Shown in pieces: positions 30,183 through 39,495 of a stretch of DNA of 64,000 nucleotides. The notes below the pieces were generated by a model. That model had not been told where the DNA came from, made no database searches, and saw nothing but the letters and a program-made list of their open reading frames with translations. The translations under genes and the position numbers were made by a program. Numbering within the stretch: the first letter of the stretch is position 1; each line of letters begins with the position of its first letter. Source of the DNA: Microvirga arvi (GTDB taxonomy: Bacteria > Pseudomonadota > Alphaproteobacteria > Rhizobiales > Beijerinckiaceae); the NCBI RefSeq assembly GCF_016892765.1, contig NZ_JAFEMD010000024.1, forward strand, positions 21,721 through 85,720, in the 5' to 3' direction.

Positions 30183-31063
30183 CGTGGTTTCAGGAAAATC
30201 TTTATGAACACTATGCCCAGACGCTCTCCATCGAGAAGGTGCTTTACCATTGGCGGACCGAGTTCCAGGACGTGCTGATCTTCGAGAACGCGATCTTCGG
30301 CAAGGTGCTGGTGCTTGACGGCGTCGTGCAGCTGACGGAGCGTGATAACCACATCTACCACGAGATGATCGCCCACGTTCCGCTGCTGGCACATGGTTCC
30401 GCGCGGAACGTGCTCATCATCGGCGGTGGCGACGGGGGCACCCTGAAAGAGGTGCTGAAGCATCCCGTCGAGCGAGCCACGTTGGTTGAACTTGACGGCG
30501 AGATGATCGACCTGTCACGGCGATACCTGCCCAAGGTATCGAATGGGGCCTTTGCCGACCCGCGAGCCAACGTGCTGGTGATGGACGGAACACGCTACAT
30601 CGAGGAAGCACGGGAGAAGTTCGACGTCATCATCATCGACTCGACAGATCCGATAGGACCGGGGGAGGCGTTGTTTACGGCAGCCTTCTACAGGGCCTGC
30701 CGAACCCGCCTTCGTCCCGGTGGGATGATTGCGGTCCAGAGTGGTGCTCCGTTCTTCCAGCCGGAGGAATTGGAGAACGTGTGCGGACGGTTAGCTGGAT
30801 CCTTTGCCGGAGTACGGCCCTACCTGGCACCTGTCCCGACCTATGCCGGCGGCATGCTGGCGCTCGTCGCGGCCGGTGGGTCCCGCGATGCATTGCGTCC
30901 ACCCTGCAAGGTCCTGCGAGAGCGGTTTGGCCCGCTGCAAGGCCAGACGCGCTACTACACACCGGAGGTGCACCGGGCGGCTTTCACCCTGGCTCCCTCG
31001 TTCGAGCCGTTCGTCCGGAGCGATGATCCGATGCCGGTGGAGTTCCTGCAAACAGGAACTTGA
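30179..31063 (+). CDS. speE: Spermidine synthase
   Basis: A 294-residue aminopropyltransferase that makes spermidine from putrescine and decarboxylated S-adenosylmethionine. The motif VLIIGGGDGGTLKEVLKH and ATLVELDGEMIDLSRRYLPK bind the cofactor, and DVIIIDSTDPIGPGEALF holds the catalytic Asp. The N-terminal beta-domain (TLSIEKVLYHWRTEFQDVLI) and QLTERDNHIYHEMIAHVPLL are intact. It is coupled to speD, giving a two-step spermidine cassette. Confidence 0.95.
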   Translation: MTWFQENLYEHYAQTLSIEKVLYHWRTEFQDVLIFENAIFGKVLVLDGVVQLTERDNHIYHEMIAHVPLLAHGSARNVLIIGGGDGGTLKEVLKHPVERATLVELDGEMIDLSRRYLPKVSNGAFADPRANVLVMDGTRYIEEAREKFDVIIIDSTDPIGPGEALFTAAFYRACRTRLRPGGMIAVQSGAPFFQPEELENVCGRLAGSFAGVRPYLAPVPTYAGGMLALVAAGGSRDALRPPCKVLRERFGPLQGQTRYYTPEVHRAAFTLAPSFEPFVRSDDPMPVEFLQTGT

Positions 31064-31169
31064 GCCCCGCAGGCGGCTGTCGATCTGGCGCCGCCCCGGG
31101 GACATCACTGGGCTTTATTTCGGATCATCATGGCTCCGCCCTCGCTGCGGAGCCCGAGAGGAGGACACC

Positions 31170-31688
31170 ATGACGATCGTTCCACCGCCTATGACGACCC
31201 CGCTGCGCGAGATCAATCCAACCAAGTGGCCGAGTCCACGGGGCTATTCGCATGCGATGGCCGGCACGGGTACCTTCGTGTTCATCGGCGGGCAGATCGC
31301 CACTGACAATGCGGGAAGGGTGACAACCGTTGGGCTTGTTCCTCAGGCCCGGCAGGCCTTGCGGAATCTCCGGACAGTCCTTGCCGAGGCGGGCGGGGCG
31401 CCTGAACACATCGCCCAGATGACCTGGTACGTGCTGGACATCGATCACTACCGCGCCATGCTCCGGGAACTCGGCCTGGTCTACCGCGAGATCATGGGCC
31501 GCCATTATCCGGCAATGGTGCTGGTGGAGGTCACGGGACTGGTCGACCCGGCTGCCATCGTCGAGATCGCGGCCACAGCCATCCTTCCGCCAGGCCGCCC
31601 GCTTCTAGTGGACGGAGGCCCGGCGAGTGAACTGAACCTCGACACCCAGACTCCGAGTTGTCTGACGAAGGAGGCCCACAATGAGTGA
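31170..31688 (+). CDS. RidA/YjgF-family deaminase-like protein
   Basis: A 172-residue protein with one RidA domain: FVFIGGQIATDNAGRV at the first strands, QARQALRNLRTVLAEAGGAP in the helix, and HYPAMVLVEVTGLVDPAAIV EIAATA toward the end. RidA enzymes hydrolyse reactive enamines; the catalytic Arg position in canonical RidA (PxRxxVE) is not conserved here, so it is probably of another subfamily. The start follows GAGGAGG. The gene overlaps rnk paralogue 3 by eight bases. Confidence 0.87.
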   Translation: MTIVPPPMTTPLREINPTKWPSPRGYSHAMAGTGTFVFIGGQIATDNAGRVTTVGLVPQARQALRNLRTVLAEAGGAPEHIAQMTWYVLDIDHYRAMLRELGLVYREIMGRHYPAMVLVEVTGLVDPAAIVEIAATAILPPGRPLLVDGGPASELNLDTQTPSCLTKEAHNE

Positions 31689-32142
31689 CGTCCTGAGTCT
31701 TCCCCTGGTCATGGTATCGACCCATGACCATAGCCGCCTGATGCAGACGGCCCGGGAACTGGCGGAGCAATGCCATCCGCTTGCTGCACCGCTCCTGCAG
31801 GAACTCCACCGGGCGAAAGTGTGCACTGCGGATGAGCTCCCGGACAACGTCGTGACGCTGGATACGTTCGTGACCTACCGGATGGGCGGTGAGGACACGC
31901 CGGACAAGCGCATGCTGATCCACCCGGACGATCGCATGTGGCCGCCGGCCGAGCTGTCGGTCCTGACCCCGGTCGGGTTGTCCCTTCTTGGGCTGCGTGC
32001 CGGCCAGCGGACACCTGTGATCGGTTCAGCCGAGGCCTCGGATGCCTGTGTCGAGGTCGTAGCCGTCGGGCCGCGGGTGTTCGGAGCCTTCGTGCCCTTC
32101 GGAACCGCGCCGCCGGATGGCACCGGCACCAGGTGGACCTGA
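31681..32142 (+). CDS. Rnk/GreA C-terminal-domain protein, paralogue 3
   Basis: A 153-residue divergent member: LLQELHRAKVCTADELPDNV, KRMLIHPDDRMWPPAELSVL and TPVGLSLLGLRAGQ. It overlaps ridA upstream and shares one base with the hemD start, so the three genes form a tight operon. Confidence 0.82.
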   Translation: MSDVLSLPLVMVSTHDHSRLMQTARELAEQCHPLAAPLLQELHRAKVCTADELPDNVVTLDTFVTYRMGGEDTPDKRMLIHPDDRMWPPAELSVLTPVGLSLLGLRAGQRTPVIGSAEASDACVEVVAVGPRVFGAFVPFGTAPPDGTGTRWT

Positions 32143-32867
32143 TGCGGATTCTGCTCACGCGCCCAGCGAGCCAAGCCGAGGAGCTTGGGGCTGTTCTCAC
32201 GGCCCATGGCGTCGAGTGGCTTGGCGAACCGCTGCTGAGGATCGTCCCTGTCCCTTGGGATCCCGGTGTTCTTGCGGGCAGGGCAGCGCTCCTGGTTACG
32301 TCCGCCAACGCCTCGCGGGAATTGCTCCGGATGCCCGGTGTTCGTCGAGACCATCCTGTCTTTGCGGTTGGGTCAGCCACGGCGGCGCCCCTCCAAGCTG
32401 CTGGCTTCTCGAACGTCGATGCCGCGGGCGGAACCGCAGTGAGTCTCATCGCCCACATCCGGCGTCACGCGAATCCGCAGGCGGGGCGGCTGCTCCACGT
32501 CAGCGGTCGCGACATCGCATGCGATCTTGCCGCCGGCCTTGCCCCTGCCGGATTCGCTGTCGACCGGGTGGTTGTTTATCGCGCCGTCCCAGTGGAGCGC
32601 CTGAACGCAGGGATCATGCGCAAGATCGCCCAGGACGGGTTCGATGCCGCCATGTTTCTGTCCGCCCGGACGGCAGCGGTGTTCTGCAGCCTGGTCATCG
32701 CAGCCGGCATCGTGGATGCCTGCGCCCGCATGACGGCCGTCGCGATCAGCCGCAAGGTGGCGGAGGCGCTCCAGCCAGCCGGTTTTCGACACATGGTGGT
32801 GGCCGCGTCCCCGAGCCTGGATGGCGTCCTCGATGCCATTTTGCGTTTAACAACGGAGGACGTCTGA
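32142..32867 (+). CDS. hemD: Uroporphyrinogen-III synthase-like protein
   Basis: A 241-residue HemD-type protein that closes hydroxymethylbilane to uroporphyrinogen III for haem, sirohaem and cobalamin. MRILLTRPASQAEELGAVLT, LLVTSANASRELLR, LHVSGRDIACDLAAGL and DRVVVYRAVP and DAAMFLSARTAAVF are the expected segments of its two alpha/beta domains. The start codon overlaps the stop of paralogue 3 (TGATG). No other haem genes are near, so it could be an extra copy. Confidence 0.87.
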   Translation: MRILLTRPASQAEELGAVLTAHGVEWLGEPLLRIVPVPWDPGVLAGRAALLVTSANASRELLRMPGVRRDHPVFAVGSATAAPLQAAGFSNVDAAGGTAVSLIAHIRRHANPQAGRLLHVSGRDIACDLAAGLAPAGFAVDRVVVYRAVPVERLNAGIMRKIAQDGFDAAMFLSARTAAVFCSLVIAAGIVDACARMTAVAISRKVAEALQPAGFRHMVVAASPSLDGVLDAILRLTTEDV

Positions 32868-32940
32868 CGCGCCATCGTTTTGTCGTCACTGCCCGGCCTG
32901 ATGTCGGGTTCTCCCGATAGAAACGAGAGGTCCGGCCCCC

Positions 32941-34797
32941 ATGTTCGATGCGATGTTTCTGGCGATCCTGGTCGGGGCCGGGCTGATCGTGATCTCGGCG
33001 ATCACCAGTCTTGTCGCCTTCCGGATTGGCGCGCCCTTGCTCCTCGTCTTCCTTGTCATCGGCCTCCTAGCCGGCGAGGACGGCCCGGGTGGTCTCCAGT
33101 TCAGTGACGCCTCTGCGGCATACTTCATCGGGAGCTTGGCGCTTGCGGTGATCCTGTTCGACAGCGGCTTCAACACACGACTCAAGTCCCTGCGCAGCGC
33201 CGCGGCTCCCGCACTCCTGCTTGCGACGGTCGGCGTCGTCGCCACGGCCGCCCTGGTTGGCATTGCCGCCCACTTCCTGTTTGGTCTCTCATACCTTGAG
33301 GGTTTCCTGCTCGGCTCGATTATTGGCTCGACCGACGCTGCCGCGGTGTTCTTCCTTCTGCGTGTCGGCGGCGTCACCATCCGGGACCGCGTCCGCTCGA
33401 TCCTTGAGGTGGAATCGAGCTCGAACGATCCTATCGCCATCCTGCTCACGACGGCCCTGGTCGACCTGCTGGTGGCGAGCAAGGGCGCGGCGGGACTGTC
33501 ATGGGGCTTTGCTTGGCAGGTGGGCGAGCAGATGGGCCTTGGATTAACACTTGGCGCCGGAGGCGGCGTCCTCATGGCTGCAGGGATCAATAGGCTCAAC
33601 CTGGAGGCGGGCCTCTATGCAGTGGTCACCATTGGGGCTGCCCTTCTGACTTTCGCTGCCACCGGGCTGGTTGGCGGCAGCGGCTTTCTCGCCGTTTACG
33701 TCGCCGGTCTGATCGCCGGCAACGCGCCCGCACGGGGCATGGCCTCGCTGCGGCGATTCATGGACGGGCTCACCTGGCTCTGCCAGATCGTCATGTTCCT
33801 GCTGCTCGGCCTGTTTGCAACCCCGTCGCAGTTCCCGCAAGCCGTGGTGCCGGGGATCGGCATTGCCGTCGTCCTGATGTTCTTTGCCCGTCCGGTGGCG
33901 GTGTGGCTGTGCCTTCTGCCCTTCCGCCTCCGCCAGCAGGAGATCGCCTTTATAGGCTGGGTCGGCCTGCGCGGAGCGGTGTCGATCCTGCTGGCCCTTC
34001 TGCCGATCATCGGAGGGCTTCCGAACGGGCAGACCTTCTTCAACGTCACGTTTCTCGTAGTGCTGACGTCCCTGACCCTACAGGGGTGGACCCTCAGGCC
34101 GGTTGCCCGGCGCCTTGGGGTCGTGGTCCCGCCCGCCCTCGGGCCATTGGAGAAGATCCAGTTGGAGCTGCCGGGCACGGCGCGGCACGAGTTGGCGATC
34201 TACCACATTGTTCCGGACAGCCCGGTCGCCCAGGGCCAGCGCTTACCCCGGTGGGCGCGCCCCTCCCTGATCATCAGGGAGGGGAACTCCATGCGCCTTC
34301 ACGAGGCGGGGCGGATTCAGTCCGGCGATTACGTTTGCATCTTCGCGGCCCCACGCCTTATGCCGCTGCTCGACCGGCTGTTTGCGAGCCCGGCTCCCAT
34401 CCCGGCCGAGGACCCGTTGTTCTTCGGGCAGTTCACACTCGATCTGCAGCAGCCCATCGGGCTTGTCGCGCGGAGCTACGACATGCCGCCGCCGCGAGAC
34501 CCGGATTTGCCTGTTGGCGAATTCATCCGGCGCAGACTGGCCGGCCATGTCGAGATCGGCGACAGGGTTGGCCTCGGCGGCATCGATCTGATCGTGCGTG
34601 AGATCGACGGATCAGGACTGCCGAGGGTGGTAGGTCTGCACCTCGGCAGCGACAACGAGCCCCGGCTGAACTGGCCGCTCTTTCTCAACTGGCATGATCT
34701 CAAGGCAGCCGCCCGTGCCTGGTGGCGAACGCAGCGTACCCGCGTAAAACCTATGGAGCCCGCGTCCCCGACATCCGAAGACAGCCGCAGCGTTTGA
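32941..34797 (+). CDS. Potassium/proton antiporter, NhaP2/CvrA type
   Basis: A 618-residue antiporter. Residues 1-395 form about 12 membrane helices with the CPA1 signature (LFDSGFNTRLKSLRSAAAPA and SIIGSTDAAAVFFLL, ESSSNDPIAILL). Residues about 400-490 are a TrkA-C-like regulatory domain (ELAIYHIVPDSPVAQGQRLP) and the last 110 resemble a CorC/HlyC transporter-associated domain. It would move K+ or Na+ out in exchange for protons and fits the osmotic and stress theme of its neighbours. Confidence 0.93.
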   Translation: MFDAMFLAILVGAGLIVISAITSLVAFRIGAPLLLVFLVIGLLAGEDGPGGLQFSDASAAYFIGSLALAVILFDSGFNTRLKSLRSAAAPALLLATVGVVATAALVGIAAHFLFGLSYLEGFLLGSIIGSTDAAAVFFLLRVGGVTIRDRVRSILEVESSSNDPIAILLTTALVDLLVASKGAAGLSWGFAWQVGEQMGLGLTLGAGGGVLMAAGINRLNLEAGLYAVVTIGAALLTFAATGLVGGSGFLAVYVAGLIAGNAPARGMASLRRFMDGLTWLCQIVMFLLLGLFATPSQFPQAVVPGIGIAVVLMFFARPVAVWLCLLPFRLRQQEIAFIGWVGLRGAVSILLALLPIIGGLPNGQTFFNVTFLVVLTSLTLQGWTLRPVARRLGVVVPPALGPLEKIQLELPGTARHELAIYHIVPDSPVAQGQRLPRWARPSLIIREGNSMRLHEAGRIQSGDYVCIFAAPRLMPLLDRLFASPAPIPAEDPLFFGQFTLDLQQPIGLVARSYDMPPPRDPDLPVGEFIRRRLAGHVEIGDRVGLGGIDLIVREIDGSGLPRVVGLHLGSDNEPRLNWPLFLNWHDLKAAARAWWRTQRTRVKPMEPASPTSEDSRSV

Positions 34798-35158
34798 TTC
34801 CGTGCATCAGGCTCTGCGTCCGCTCAGTGCGGCCAGTGTTCCCAAAGGCCCGCAGCTGTTCCGAGCAGCACGGGCCCCAGACCACCGAGCGCATCAGCCG
34901 TTCCATCGCCAGCTCCGGGACACGAAGGCGGCGGGGCACTGGCTCCCGCTGGGCTCTGATCATGCTCCTGTTGGGCAGACTGCCCGAACACGCTCTGTTC
35001 ACCTCATCCTTCTGCCTCAGCGTGCGATGGTGCAAGCCGCGGTCACTCGTTCGTCGTGAACGTCAGTCATTGTTCCGAGAAGTGACGGCCGCAGATGACT
35101 TGGGCCTGCTTGCCGCCGATGATGATGGTGACGTGGTTCCGGGCCGACCGACGAACAT
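34798..35158. other. No gene seen
   Basis: Between the antiporter gene and a convergent small membrane protein gene. Overlapping open frames on both strands lack motifs. Confidence 0.4.
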
Positions 35159-35275
35159 TCACTTCCGAACATTGCGTTCCTCAGGAGGGTGTCGGATTCC
35201 TGAGTGAATGGCCACCCGGTAGACCAGGTAGCAGGCCAGGATGAGCACGATGGAAATAAGCTCCTGGTCCATCAT
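35159..35275 (-). CDS. Small one-helix membrane protein (38 aa)
   Basis: Reads MMDQELISIVLILACYLVYR, then VAIHSGIRHPP and a charged tail. The first ATG overlaps the stop of rnk paralogue 4 by four bases (ATGA), which implies translational coupling. The core VLILACYLVYRV matches ILMIAGCYLVFKV of the small protein at 4321. It is the last gene of an rnk-rnk-small protein operon. Confidence 0.6.
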   Translation of the reverse strand: MMDQELISIVLILACYLVYRVAIHSGIRHPPEERNVRK

Positions 35276-35709
35276 GACAGTTCCCTCCATGGCTCAACGA
35301 AGCGTCCATGCGGCTGGTAGAGGACGCGCAGGAGCGTCAGGCTGCGCCATCCCTTCGGCGTCCGCCACGTGATGGATTGCCCCTCACCGAGGCCGATCAG
35401 CGCCGCACCTTCCGGCGACAGCACGGAGACCCGATCCGCCCCACTGTTGTCCTCATCGGGGTACACAAGTGTGGCGCACCGAATTTCCCAGGTGACATCA
35501 TCGCGGAACTCCAACCGCGAGTGCATCGTGGCCACCGACGCCGGAACGGCTCGGGCCGACAGGACCGTGGCTCGGAGCAACTCGTTGGCGAGCATCGCCG
35601 CTGCGGGGCGGTCCTGCTGGAAGTTCAAGCCGAACGATGCGAGAAAAGCGAGGCGGTCGTAATCGCCCGCCGAAATCGTTAGAGGCGGAAGAATTTCTTG
35701 CTTGATCAT
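35272..35709 (-). CDS. Rnk/GreA C-terminal-domain protein, paralogue 4
   Basis: A 145-residue protein: AAMLANELLRATVLSARAVP in the arm, then RCATLVYPDEDNSGADRVSV and LSPEGAALIGLGEGQSITWR in the C-terminal domain. GAGGA precedes the ATG. It is 17 bp downstream of paralogue 5 and overlaps the small membrane protein gene. Confidence 0.88.
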   Translation of the reverse strand: MIKQEILPPLTISAGDYDRLAFLASFGLNFQQDRPAAAMLANELLRATVLSARAVPASVATMHSRLEFRDDVTWEIRCATLVYPDEDNSGADRVSVLSPEGAALIGLGEGQSITWRTPKGWRSLTLLRVLYQPHGRFVEPWRELS

Positions 35710-35726
35710 GATGTCCTCTGCTTGCC

Positions 35727-36176
35727 TCAGGCCCAGGTGATGCTGCCAGGGGTGCGGGTTACCATCGGCCCGTCGTCGAGAAACCTGAGGCCGATGCCCT
35801 CCACGAACACCTCATGGATCTGTCCATCTACCTCCACGAATGACATGCGATCGCCGACCCGCAGGCCGAGGAGCGCCGTCCCAAGCGGAGTGGTTGCCGA
35901 GATCTCGGCGCCGGGCCAGATCAGCTCGTCGGGATGAACAAGCAGATGCGCACGCGATTTCGGCTCGTCGTCGATGCGATAGATCACGCGGCAGTTCGTG
36001 GAGACGACATCGTCCGGCAGCTCCGCCGGGTGACAAACCTCTGCGCGGCGTAGTTCGGCGAGCAGGAAGTCAGGTGTGCGGCGGCTGTGCTTTTGTCGGA
36101 TCATCGCGGTAAACATCAGGCGGTTGTAGTCGTTGGCCGCGAGAGTGATCGGAGGAAGATCGTGCTTCACGTTCAT
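35727..36176 (-). CDS. Rnk/GreA C-terminal-domain protein, paralogue 5
   Basis: A 149-residue divergent member: DFLLAELRRAEVCHPAELPD, RAHLLVHPDELIWPGAEISA and TTPLGTALLGLRVGDRMSFV. It resembles paralogue 3 (both have a VHPD/IHPD segment and a Trp-Pro) more than 1, 2 and 4. The start was set at 36176 after GAGGAG; a TTG frame to 36191 is also open. Confidence 0.83.
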   Translation of the reverse strand: MNVKHDLPPITLAANDYNRLMFTAMIRQKHSRRTPDFLLAELRRAEVCHPAELPDDVVSTNCRVIYRIDDEPKSRAHLLVHPDELIWPGAEISATTPLGTALLGLRVGDRMSFVEVDGQIHEVFVEGIGLRFLDDGPMVTRTPGSITWA

Positions 36177-36642
36177 GGAAAATCTCCTCAAAGCAGTTGT
36201 GCTGCCGAAGGCGCTGAGCGCCTTCCCGGAAGGTGAGCAGCCAAAAGGGACCGACAGGTGCCTGGTGGCACATGCAATGGCTCAATGATTGCGTGAGAGA
36301 GGTTTGAAGCCCCGGAGCGTCGGCGACCACAGTGGGTTAAGCCGGCTCCTGGGGCTTACCTGCCTGCTTTGAGGCGCCCCGCGTGCGCCAGAAAGCGGAG
36401 ATTTTTCACGAGCTTAATCATGACACCTACAAGATAGCCCCATTGCCTGCGAATGCAAGCTTGTGGGCGATGCACGCGCTCACCCGAAGGGAGGAGGGGC
36501 CCGGCGAGGACAGCGGCCGGACGCCGCCTGTTCCGGATCGACGCAGCCTGCTCCGGGATGTTGCGCTTCGGAGCGGAAGACGCCATTAAGGCGCCACGCA
36601 GCAACCCGCGCGTAGCGCACCAAAACACAGGAGTGAGATCAA
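36177..36642. other. Intergenic with an imperfect inverted repeat
   Basis: GCCCCGGAGC (36309) and GGCTCC-TGGGGC (36344) could pair imperfectly. No gene supported. It holds the divergent promoters of the rnk operon and the glutamate dehydrogenase gene. Confidence 0.4.
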
Positions 36643-37905
36643 TTGCATGCAGTCTCCATGCTGGACCAGGCCCTGACACGCCTCGACGAAGCAGCCCGGC
36701 ACCTCGCCCTCGACGCGGACGTTCTCGAAAAGCTGAAGTACCCGCGAGAGACCACGAAGGTCCGTCTGATGATCCGCATGGACGACGGCTCGCGCAAATC
36801 CTTCATGGCTTGGCGCTGCCGCTATGATGACACCCGCGGGCCCACCAAGGGCGGCATCCGCTTCCACCCCGCTTCGACCATGGAGGAGGTGGAGACGCTC
36901 GCTTTCTGGATGACCTTCAAATGTGCCGTGATGAACCTGCCGTATGGCGGCGGCAAGGGCGCCGTGCAGGTCGATCCCCATACTCTCTCGAAAGCCGAAC
37001 TGGAGCGCCTCTCGCGCGCCTAGGTTCAGGCCTTCGCCAAGATCATCGGGCCCGACCGGGACATCCCGGCGCCCGACGTGTACACCAACTCGATGATCAT
37101 GGGCTGGATGGCCGACGAGTACGCCTCCATCGTCGGCGAGGCGACGCCAGCGGTGATCACGGGCAAGCCCATCGCGCTCGGTGGCTCGCTCGGCCGTGAC
37201 GACGCGACCGCCCGCGGCGGCTACTATCTCGTCCAGCGCCTCGCCCGGCAACTCGCATTGGAGCCGGGGTCGCGGGTTGCGATCCAGGGCTTCGGCAATG
37301 CCGGACAGCACATCGCGCGGCTTCTCGGGGCCGACGGATACAGGATCGTGGCGGTCTCGGACTCGAAGGGGGCGGTCCATTGCCCGTCGGGTCTCGACAT
37401 CGGCAAGCTGCTCGCGGCCAAACGGCAGGGATCCGTCACAGATCTCGCCGGGACCGACGGGGTCTCCGCTCTTCCCGCCGACGATCTCGTTTCGGTCGAT
37501 TGCGAGCTGCTCGTTCCGGCCGCCTTGGAGGACATGATCCACGAGGGCAATGCCTCCCGCGTAAAGGCCCGGGTCGTTCTCGAACTCGCCAATGGCCCGG
37601 TCACGCCCGAGGCCGACGAGATCCTGGCCAGCAAGAACGTTGTCGTTCTCCCGGATATTCTGGCGAACGCGGGCGGTGTCACGGTCTCGTACTTCGAATG
37701 GGTGCAGAACCGGCAGGGTTTCTACTGGCCGGTCGAGGACGTGCATGCGCGGCTGAAGACGATGATGGAGCGGGAAGGGGACGCCATCTGGGCGCTCGCC
37801 CGGGACAAGGGCATCACCTTGCGCAGCGCCGCCTACGTGCATGCGCTCTCGCGGCTTGCGGGCGCCATCGAGGCGCACGGCACACAGCAGTTCTTCACGA
37901 GCTGA
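36643..37905 (+). pseudogene. Glutamate dehydrogenase gene with internal amber codon
   Basis: The same frame runs 36643-37905 (421 codons), interrupted only by TAG at 37021-37023 where the family normally has a Tyr (LSRA-stop-VQAFAKIIGPDRDIPA). Before it are the substrate and catalytic segments RGPTKGGIRFHP and MNLPYGGGKGAV; after it the DVYTNSMIMGWMADEY segment and the nucleotide-binding VAIQGFGNAGQHIARLL. All else looks intact, so the change is recent, a sequencing error, or suppressed. Translation probably starts at TTG 36643 (AGGAG nine bases before) or ATG 36658. The enzyme would interconvert glutamate and 2-oxoglutarate. Confidence 0.85.
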
Positions 37906-37923
37906 GGCCGGAGCGACTCCATC

Positions 37924-38733
37924 ATGAAACCACCGCCCCAATTACGGGGCGCGGGTGGGCTGCGGCGTCAAAACGGCGCTGTGGTCAGCCTTCCGCGCGC
38001 CCTGTCGAAGCTCGGGTTCTGCTCCCGCACGCAAGCCGAGGTCCTGATCATGGAGGGACGCGTGTGCGTCGACGGCCGGGTTGTCCGCACCGCGACGGCC
38101 CGTGTCGATCCCGGGCGCGCCCACATCACCGTCGACAGCGAGCCGGTCGTGGCCGAGCGCAAGGTGTACCTGATGCTCAACAAGCCGCGCGGACTCGTCA
38201 CAACCCGCGACGACCCGCACGAGCGGGCGACAGTCTACGACTGCCTGGAGGGGCTTGATCTTCCGTTCCTTGCGCCCGTGGGCCGCCTCGACAAGGCGAG
38301 CGAGGGCCTGCTGCTCCTGACCAACGACACGCGCTGGGCGCAGCGCGTGCTGGATCCCGCGTCGAACGTTGAGAAGGTCTACCACGTCCAGATCGACAAA
38401 GTGCCGGACGAGGGCATGCTGGAGCGGCTTCAGGCGGGCATGGCGCTCGACGGCGAGCGCCTCGTGGCAAAGTCGGCAAGCCTGCTCCGTGCCGGCACGC
38501 GCAACGCATGGCTTGAAGTGGCTTTGAACGAGGGCAAAAACCGGCAGATCCGCCGCCTGCTCGGCGCCGTCGGCGCGGACGTGCTCCGCCTCGTGCGCAT
38601 CGATGTGGGCGGAGTGCGGTTGGGGGATCTGCCGAGGGGCGCCGTCCGGCATCTCACACCCGCCGAGAAGGCTATGCTGGACGTTCCGGTCCGCGCCTCT
38701 CCGGGCCTGCTCAGGTCTCCGCGGAAGGGGTAA
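37924..38733 (+). CDS. Pseudouridine synthase, RsuA/RluB/RluE family
   Basis: A 269-residue protein with an S4 RNA-binding domain ([25 protein letters not shown], residues 23-70) and a catalytic domain with [31 protein letters not shown] (catalytic Asp) and [16 protein letters not shown]. It would isomerise a uridine in 16S or 23S rRNA. It lies 18 bp after the glutamate dehydrogenase frame and ends in a 23-bp overlap with a convergent small gene. Confidence 0.92.
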   Translation: MKPPPQLRGAGGLRRQNGAVVSLPRALSKLGFCSRTQAEVLIMEGRVCVDGRVVRTATARVDPGRAHITVDSEPVVAERKVYLMLNKPRGLVTTRDDPHERATVYDCLEGLDLPFLAPVGRLDKASEGLLLLTNDTRWAQRVLDPASNVEKVYHVQIDKVPDEGMLERLQAGMALDGERLVAKSASLLRAGTRNAWLEVALNEGKNRQIRRLLGAVGADVLRLVRIDVGGVRLGDLPRGAVRHLTPAEKAMLDVPVRASPGLLRSPRKG

Positions 38734-38878
38734 GCCCTAGATCACCGATCTTGGCCCGGACCTCGGTGATCGGGCGCTTCAGCTTGAGGCTGATCACCGA
38801 GGCGGGCGCACCCTCCCTGACGAGGGAAATCAGCGTTTGGACAGCTTCATAGGTCCAGTGAAATTCAGTCGTGTTCAT
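38711..38878 (-). CDS. Small helical protein (55 aa), possible DNA binder
   Basis: [20 protein letters not shown] followed by [20 protein letters not shown] and [14 protein letters not shown] lies five bases before the ATG. The middle part, VSASVISxKLKRPxxEVRAK-like, resembles the homeodomain-like helix-turn-helix of small regulators. It overlaps the pseudouridine synthase gene tail convergently. Confidence 0.6.
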   Translation of the reverse strand: MNTTEFHWTYEAVQTLISLVREGAPASVISLKLKRPITEVRAKIGDLGLTPSAET

Positions 38879-38949
38879 GAACGCCTCCAGCTATGTGACA
38901 AGTTCCCCAAAGAGGTCGGATAGGGCATGGGAACTCCTTTGCCTCGAGC

Positions 38950-39489
38950 TCACTCGGTTGCGGCAGCCGGATAGCGGATCCCGTCGCTGGACGGGTGGGC
39001 TCCCGGCGTGAGTGACGCCGGCACGATCTTGCTGGGTCCGAGGATGTGGAACACGGGATGGCCGGAAGCAAGCAGATAGTCGGCGATGATCCGGCGGTGA
39101 CAGCGCCACCACACCGCCTCGGCACACATGATCGTCGTGACGCTCTCGCTGCCGAGTTCACACAGCCTCGCGAAGCCGGCACCGAACTTGTCGCTCAATG
39201 CGTAATCGGCATAGTTCCGGAAGCTCCCGTTCTCCCAGTACGCGTTGGGCGAGGGTGCGACCTGACGCTGCTTGCCGCGGAGCCCACCGAGTTCAGCGAT
39301 GTGCTCGTATCCGATCTGATAGGCTGCGAGGCTCTCGGGCAGGGCCTCGAGGTTGAACTGCGGGTTCGTCCTGGAGCGCGGGACCGTTCGGACGTCCACC
39401 ACAAGACGGACGTGCGCCTCGCGCAGGAGGTCGACGAACTCTGGGATGCTGCGCGTCGAGTGCCCAATGGTGTAGAACGCATTTGCCAT
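38950..39489 (-). CDS. DUF488 family protein
   Basis: A 179-residue protein of DUF488: FYTIGHSTRSIPEFVDLLRE at the start, LVVDVRTVPRSRTNPQFN, and MCAEAVWWRCHRRIIADYLL, where the conserved Cys, Cys and His-Arg sit. Function is unproved; these proteins are often near repair and stress genes. A second, distinct DUF488 protein is at 48208. Confidence 0.9.
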   Translation of the reverse strand: MANAFYTIGHSTRSIPEFVDLLREAHVRLVVDVRTVPRSRTNPQFNLEALPESLAAYQIGYEHIAELGGLRGKQRQVAPSPNAYWENGSFRNYADYALSDKFGAGFARLCELGSESVTTIMCAEAVWWRCHRRIIADYLLASGHPVFHILGPSKIVPASLTPGAHPSSDGIRYPAAATE

Positions 39490-39495
39490 GTCTCA

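Noticed and set aside
36586..37941. 451-codon open frame antisense to glutamate dehydrogenase
   Set aside because: Same reason: a codon-bias shadow of a conserved gene. It does show that the amber codon does not interrupt the opposite strand, but carries no motif.
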